Below, in pieces: positions 60,004 to 64,000 of a DNA stretch of 64,000 nt. The position numbers and the translations under genes were made by a program. Within the stretch, counting starts at the first letter, position 1; every line of letters starts with the position of its first letter. This DNA comes from Butyrivibrio sp. AC2005. Lineage in GTDB: Bacteria > Bacillota > Clostridia > Lachnospirales > Lachnospiraceae. Where the stretch lies: contig NZ_AUJI01000010.1 in assembly GCF_000424145.1 (NCBI RefSeq), forward strand, positions 1 to 64,000, given 5' to 3'. The notes beneath the pieces were generated by a model, which searched no databases, was not told the DNA's origin, and saw only the letters and a list, made by a program, of their open reading frames with translations.

Positions 60004-60025
60004 CCCTTATCCGTCAGCTTCACTA
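60004..60025 (+). repeat. Truncated repeat (copy C) between convergent glycosidase genes
   Basis: CCCCTTATCCGTCAGCTTC directly after the GH88/105 stop codon, matching the left half of copy B with one or two changes; the second arm is lost (CACTAAAAAGG in place of CGCTGAC). In the 32-bp space between convergent genes there is no other terminator-like structure. Confidence 0.7.
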
Positions 60026-60034
60026 AAAAGGAAT

Positions 60035-63000
60035 TCACACCATTGCAGGAGGAAGCTCATCAGTTGCAGTCAGGTAGAACTGCTCAACCCTTATTCCTGC
60101 AGATAATGAGAAGTATCTGAGGGTATGCCTTCCACCTCTTAGTTTAACATCCAGAAGCGGCACCCATCTCCATATATTCTCTGCAGAGAATCTCCAGATA
60201 GACTGGCCACCGTATAAATCCTGTTCTGAATATATCTTATCATCTACCCCAATTGTGAAATGGGCTTTGTCAGCATCCCACATGAGAATTTTTCCCCAGA
60301 TTCTGTAGGTTCCTCCCCTTGTTTCTATGCTGTAATGAAGGGATGGCGCTTTCTTGATAGCACTGGCTCCGCCCCAGCTTGTCTCCCTATAATTTCTCAG
60401 TGCATTTTCATCCCTGATATACATTGCCAGTCCCGTCTCACCATGTGAAGGTGCATTACAATAATCCCATCCTTCACCCTCTGCAAAAGCTGCTTTCGAC
60501 TGGTTCAGGGCAGACGCAGCTTCTATAAGAATTCTTCCGTCCTTTTCAATCGCAGTATGTTCACCCTTTGCAACTATTTCTCTTGCAGGAACCGGTGAGC
60601 CATAATGCGGCAGAAACTCCATATGCTCACCAATCTCAAAACAATTGCCTTTCTGTTTCCTAAACGCATAATACACAGGTCTTGGCGGAAGCTCGTATGC
60701 TTCTTTTCCATAAAAGTCCCAACAGAAGCCTGCTGCATCAAAAGGAAGCGGAAGCCTTAAATCTCCACCTCTGATTCCAAGATTGTTTTCCTGACGTTCT
60801 CTTGTATAAATAACAAATCTTGAAAAAGAGAAATACTTATCCATGGCATGGAATATAATTCTGTGTGAACCGGGCTTAATATTTGGGAGCCTGAGATACA
60901 GCTTGTCTACATTGTTCCTTACATTATTTTTCCACTCGCCCTTGTATTCATCATTGGCCTCTGATTCCACAACCTCCACAGGGTTCTCATCAACAGACAC
61001 ACCAATCCTGATTCTTCCTACGGAATTTAATGAAGGGAATCTGTGAAGCTCTAACAGAAACGCGCCTTCACTGGTAACCGTAACTTCATATGTCAGGGTT
61101 GCCCCCTCTGTTCTTGCTTCAACAAGGGATCCCCTCTGTCTTCCCAGATTAGGAATTCTTACCCACGCACCGGAAAGATCCCTGACCATATCAGCCTCTA
61201 TTCTGAGCATTCCGTCATCTTCCATATGCGGAGGAAATACAATATTCCCCTGTCCAAGCAGGGTTATTCCTCTGAAAAGCTTTGCCTCAACGGGAATAAC
61301 ATGACTTTCACCGGTCATTAGCGCCATGACATGGATGGAATCCTTTATCGAAACAACATTGTCGTCCGATTTAACTTCACCCTTTTTGGTCATCTGCTCT
61401 ATCATGTCGGAAACCTGGTTCCAATCAACCTCAAGGAGAAGTCTTTCCTCTCCGTTTATCCTGATGTCCCCATGTCCCTCCAAATGAGCCATACTGTCAT
61501 CGGTAACTCTAAGCCAGGAGGGCAGATCTACTGTTACGACAATCTCATTTTCACCGGCATTTGCTATCTCAAACCATTTTTCCACAGGCTTAACAAAAGT
61601 CAGAGCGTTTTCCTCATTCTGACAGGTAACAATCAGATGATCCTCTGATTTATCAATGGGCGGTTTACACGCAGGGTGCATCGCCGTTCTTGTGGGTGGA
61701 AAATCCTCAGGTGTCATAACGCCGTCCCACTTGCCGTCGGCCATCACATGATTGTAATAGTACAGCATACTTCTTCTTGCATGATCAAATGCAAGCGACC
61801 TTGTTGTATAGTCAGCCGCACTGTGTGTTTTGCCCTGTTTTATACACAGATTACTCCTGTCTGCATAGTAATACATTGCATAGGTATAGTAAGCTGCGTG
61901 TATTTTCATAAGAATAAGCTGGAAAAATGAGTCTTTCTCATTGTCAGGAAGCGAATGGTAAATCCGGTTACCTGTCTTAAACATATACTCATAGCGATGG
62001 ATTCTGCTGACAGCTTCGTCGGTATACGCTGTCTGTGAAAAGGTATCCACATCCATCTGCTCAACCTTCCTGACATTTGTAAGCTGGTCGAATTCCACGA
62101 GCATAGGTGCGAGCTTCTTTCCATGATGTCCGCTAAAGGTCTCATCTATCCATTTAGCAAGAAACTCGACTTCGTCTGCACAAATAGTCTCTGTTTTTCC
62201 AATATCCCAGGCAAGCTGAGCGTAGTATGTCATCTGCTGTTCCAGCGGTTTTATCGCACCAAAATTAGTCACCCACAGTTTGCGGATACCCTCTTCGTAT
62301 GCTTTCTTAAGCTCGTTTCTGGTCTGGGAGAGCGGAATTGAACACAGGAAAAGATACGAAGCTCCCGGAGGTGCCCAGTATGAATTGTGGTAGTAAAGAC
62401 CATTCCCACCCTTACGTCTCTTCTCATTTTCATTAGGATAACGTCTTACATGTCCGTAATTATCATTCACCCAAATCAGAGTAAAATCATCCGGAATATT
62501 CAATCCGTTGTCATATAACTCGAGCACTTCCTTATAAGGTACAAAAATCTTCATCGGTACGTTCTCGAGTGTATTTTCAAGTATCTGCTCCTGAGCCTGT
62601 ATTACATCCTCCAAAAGCTCTATCTTTGCATTTCTAAGTTCATCACCGCGTAGTCCCGCAAGGCCAACCGGCTCAAGTTCAGTATCATTAATTCCGCGCA
62701 TGCCAAGGGTATAGGTAACCTCATAATCCTTGTTCTGCTCAACAGCTTCCTGCCAATATTCAATAATCGCATCACGACTCTTCTCAGAAGCAGTAAAGTC
62801 ATAAGGAACCCCGCCATATCCCTTTTTCTCAAGCCAGGGTCTCCATTCCTTATTATTACTTCGCATAAGCATATCGCAGTGAGAGGTTCCTATTACGATC
62901 CCCATCCTGTCTGCAAGCCTTGCATTTTCGGGGTTGGAATTAAAAGCATTAACATGCATTGCGGGCCAAATATAATTCATCTTAAGCCTTAGCATGAGCT

Positions 63001-63547
63001 CAAAAATCTTCTCATAGGTCTTGATACCTATTGTCGTCTCGCCAAGATAACGCTGAGCCCAATGATCAAGCTCTTCCTCATCATTTATAAAAATTCCTCT
63101 GTATTCTATACTAGGGTGATCCGAAACATGATAATCGTCCGGCAAAGAAATTTCTGTTTTAGGATGAATAGGTACGTCCGCCATAAAATACCATGGCGAA
63201 ACCCCTAAAACCGTTCTGCAAAACTCATAAATTCCAAAAACGGTTCCTCTCCTGTCAGATCCGGCTATAACAAGCCTGCCTCTTCTGTCTCTTATAACGT
63301 AGGCTTCCTTTCGCCTTCTGCCATGAGAACTGAAAAGACCGACAAGATCCTCTTCCTCGAAGTCTTCACACACACCAACTGTACCCACCAGTATCTGCTG
63401 GGAATCGGGATCATAAACTTCTGTATTTATTTGAAGCACTCTTTTGAAATCGCGGATAAGATTCGATACCGCAAGTTTGACCGCTTCGGATTCTCGCTCA
63501 CTGATCGTCACTACGACCGACGTGTACTGCCTGATAGTTATACCCAT
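60035..63547 (-). CDS. GH115-family alpha-glucuronidase (xylan side-chain)
   Basis: 1170 residues, no signal peptide, so intracellular. The N-terminal alpha/beta domain (about 1-125) and the catalytic barrel show GH115 signatures: DHPSIEYRGIFINDEEEL, KMNYIWPAMHVNAF, DRMGIVIGTSHCDMLMR, YTLGMRGINDTEL, WVNDNYGHVRRYPNENEKRRKGGNGLYYHNSYW in parts, and AWDIGKT. C-terminal beta domains (about 690-1170), including repeated lectin-like sandwiches, make it longer than many members. Family enzymes remove (4-O-methyl-)glucuronic acid from xylan or oligosaccharides. Good ribosome site GGGGGGAGAG. Confidence 0.92.
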   Translation of the reverse strand: MGITIRQYTSVVVTISERESEAVKLAVSNLIRDFKRVLQINTEVYDPDSQQILVGTVGVCEDFEEEDLVGLFSSHGRRRKEAYVIRDRRGRLVIAGSDRRGTVFGIYEFCRTVLGVSPWYFMADVPIHPKTEISLPDDYHVSDHPSIEYRGIFINDEEELDHWAQRYLGETTIGIKTYEKIFELMLRLKMNYIWPAMHVNAFNSNPENARLADRMGIVIGTSHCDMLMRSNNKEWRPWLEKKGYGGVPYDFTASEKSRDAIIEYWQEAVEQNKDYEVTYTLGMRGINDTELEPVGLAGLRGDELRNAKIELLEDVIQAQEQILENTLENVPMKIFVPYKEVLELYDNGLNIPDDFTLIWVNDNYGHVRRYPNENEKRRKGGNGLYYHNSYWAPPGASYLFLCSIPLSQTRNELKKAYEEGIRKLWVTNFGAIKPLEQQMTYYAQLAWDIGKTETICADEVEFLAKWIDETFSGHHGKKLAPMLVEFDQLTNVRKVEQMDVDTFSQTAYTDEAVSRIHRYEYMFKTGNRIYHSLPDNEKDSFFQLILMKIHAAYYTYAMYYYADRSNLCIKQGKTHSAADYTTRSLAFDHARRSMLYYYNHVMADGKWDGVMTPEDFPPTRTAMHPACKPPIDKSEDHLIVTCQNEENALTFVKPVEKWFEIANAGENEIVVTVDLPSWLRVTDDSMAHLEGHGDIRINGEERLLLEVDWNQVSDMIEQMTKKGEVKSDDNVVSIKDSIHVMALMTGESHVIPVEAKLFRGITLLGQGNIVFPPHMEDDGMLRIEADMVRDLSGAWVRIPNLGRQRGSLVEARTEGATLTYEVTVTSEGAFLLELHRFPSLNSVGRIRIGVSVDENPVEVVESEANDEYKGEWKNNVRNNVDKLYLRLPNIKPGSHRIIFHAMDKYFSFSRFVIYTRERQENNLGIRGGDLRLPLPFDAAGFCWDFYGKEAYELPPRPVYYAFRKQKGNCFEIGEHMEFLPHYGSPVPAREIVAKGEHTAIEKDGRILIEAASALNQSKAAFAEGEGWDYCNAPSHGETGLAMYIRDENALRNYRETSWGGASAIKKAPSLHYSIETRGGTYRIWGKILMWDADKAHFTIGVDDKIYSEQDLYGGQSIWRFSAENIWRWVPLLDVKLRGGRHTLRYFSLSAGIRVEQFYLTATDELPPAMV

Positions 63548-63795
63548 AACTCTCCCCCCATGAGATTTTGGTTACTACCAATGTTAAATTTTCATAAACT
63601 GTGATTATTAATAGTTTATCAATTTTTTATAATTTTGTATAATAGCACCTTTTGCTGAATTGTTTTTCGCTAAATTGTATAAAATGACGGATAATTAAAG
63701 CTTACTTAAAACATCAAAATAATTGCTTGTTTTAATTTTAGTTTTGTAGGACAATAGAAATGGTCGCACTTAACCCTGCAAAAAAGTGAGCATAC
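63548..63795. other. AT-rich intergenic region between divergent genes
   Basis: About 250 bp without a gene. It includes TATAAT at 63638-63643 in a run of similar AT-rich words and a GTATAAAATG motif further right, but no -35 box at a proper distance for either strand. It must hold promoters for GH115 (leftward) and the gene starting at 63796 (rightward); I cannot place them with confidence. No repeat or stable hairpin seen. Confidence 0.5.
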
Positions 63796-64000
63796 ATGAG
63801 TAAATCTAAACTTTTAGACAAATTCATTCAGATTATTTCAGAGTCAGAAAACACCCTTGAAGCTGCAGGGCAAGCCTTTTCTATTATTGGGCCATCTCTA
63901 AACATTTCTCAGGTTGTATTTGATATGAATATTCCCGAAACCAAGCAGATGCCCACCGGCGAAGCCAGGCATATGACTGTTTATTCAGGCGAGATGGATT
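63796..64000 (+). CDS. Unidentified protein, N-terminal fragment (runs off the right edge)
   Basis: An open frame of 68 codons from the ATG to the window end, beginning MSKSKLLDKFIQIISESE, then TLEAAGQAFSIIGPSLNISQ and VVFDMNIPET. No strong ribosome site (GTGAG, seven bases upstream). Codon use is normal for the region and no other frame is open, so it is probably real. The amphipathic helical start followed by a beta strand resembles the N-terminus of GAF-GGDEF or EAL signalling proteins of Lachnospiraceae, but too little is visible for a call. Confidence 0.6.
   Translation, partial: MSKSKLLDKFIQIISESENTLEAAGQAFSIIGPSLNISQVVFDMNIPETKQMPTGEARHMTVYSGEMD

Overview
The window looks like chromosomal DNA of a low-GC Firmicute, most likely a Lachnospiraceae of the Butyrivibrio/Pseudobutyrivibrio kind. 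This rests on the 5' end of a 16S rRNA gene at the left edge, Clostridia-type gene content (tsaB-rimI fusion, RibU behind an FMN riboswitch, HD-GYP protein, LCP protein) and a large intracellular GH115 glucuronidase as seen in rumen xylan degraders. Genus level is inference from memory of 16S and gene content. No prophage, transposase, integrase or CRISPR array was seen.

Layout. (1) 1-660: 16S rRNA 5' end and two tRNA-Ser genes, all leftward, behind a consensus promoter. (2) 668-5762: leftward housekeeping operon tsaE, tsaB-rimI, rnz, a small membrane protein, tsaD, ispD. (3) 5816-8117: rightward FMN-riboswitch/ribU unit and an HD-GYP gene with a structured leader, closed by a terminator shared with murA. 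(4) 8120-12634: murA, an M23/LysM/G5 peptidase, a coiled-coil membrane protein, a candidate small RNA and a small alarmone synthetase. (5) 12657-57265: a roughly 45 kb, almost entirely leftward surface-polysaccharide locus. (6) 57331-60002: a rightward flippase/GH88-105 pair. (7) 60035-63547: leftward GH115. (8) 63796-end: start of an unidentified rightward gene.

How the polysaccharide locus appears to work: pgcA and rfbA/rfbC/rfbB supply dTDP-sugars (no rfbD is present); a 4-epimerase and a DegT-type aminotransferase add uronic-acid or amino-sugar capacity; a WbaP-like phosphoglycosyltransferase primes the lipid carrier; several GT2 enzymes build the chain. A Wzm/Wzt ABC exporter with a C-terminal Wzt domain lies beside a methyltransferase-kinase fusion that resembles the WbdD chain terminator of E. 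coli O8/O9. GT-C type membrane transferases, GtrB-like enzymes, small DMT flippase-like proteins and two MBOAT/SGNH modules would decorate the product outside the membrane, and an LCP protein could attach it to peptidoglycan.

Most interesting: the WbdD/Wzt-like pair outside a Gram-negative; two parallel MBOAT + SGNH triads; a palindromic repeat family, one copy of which forms the 5' end of an aminotransferase reading frame; a 14-bp leader stem that buries the HD-GYP ribosome binding site; and a possible orphan RNA near 11.9 kb. All function calls come from reading motifs, without database searches.
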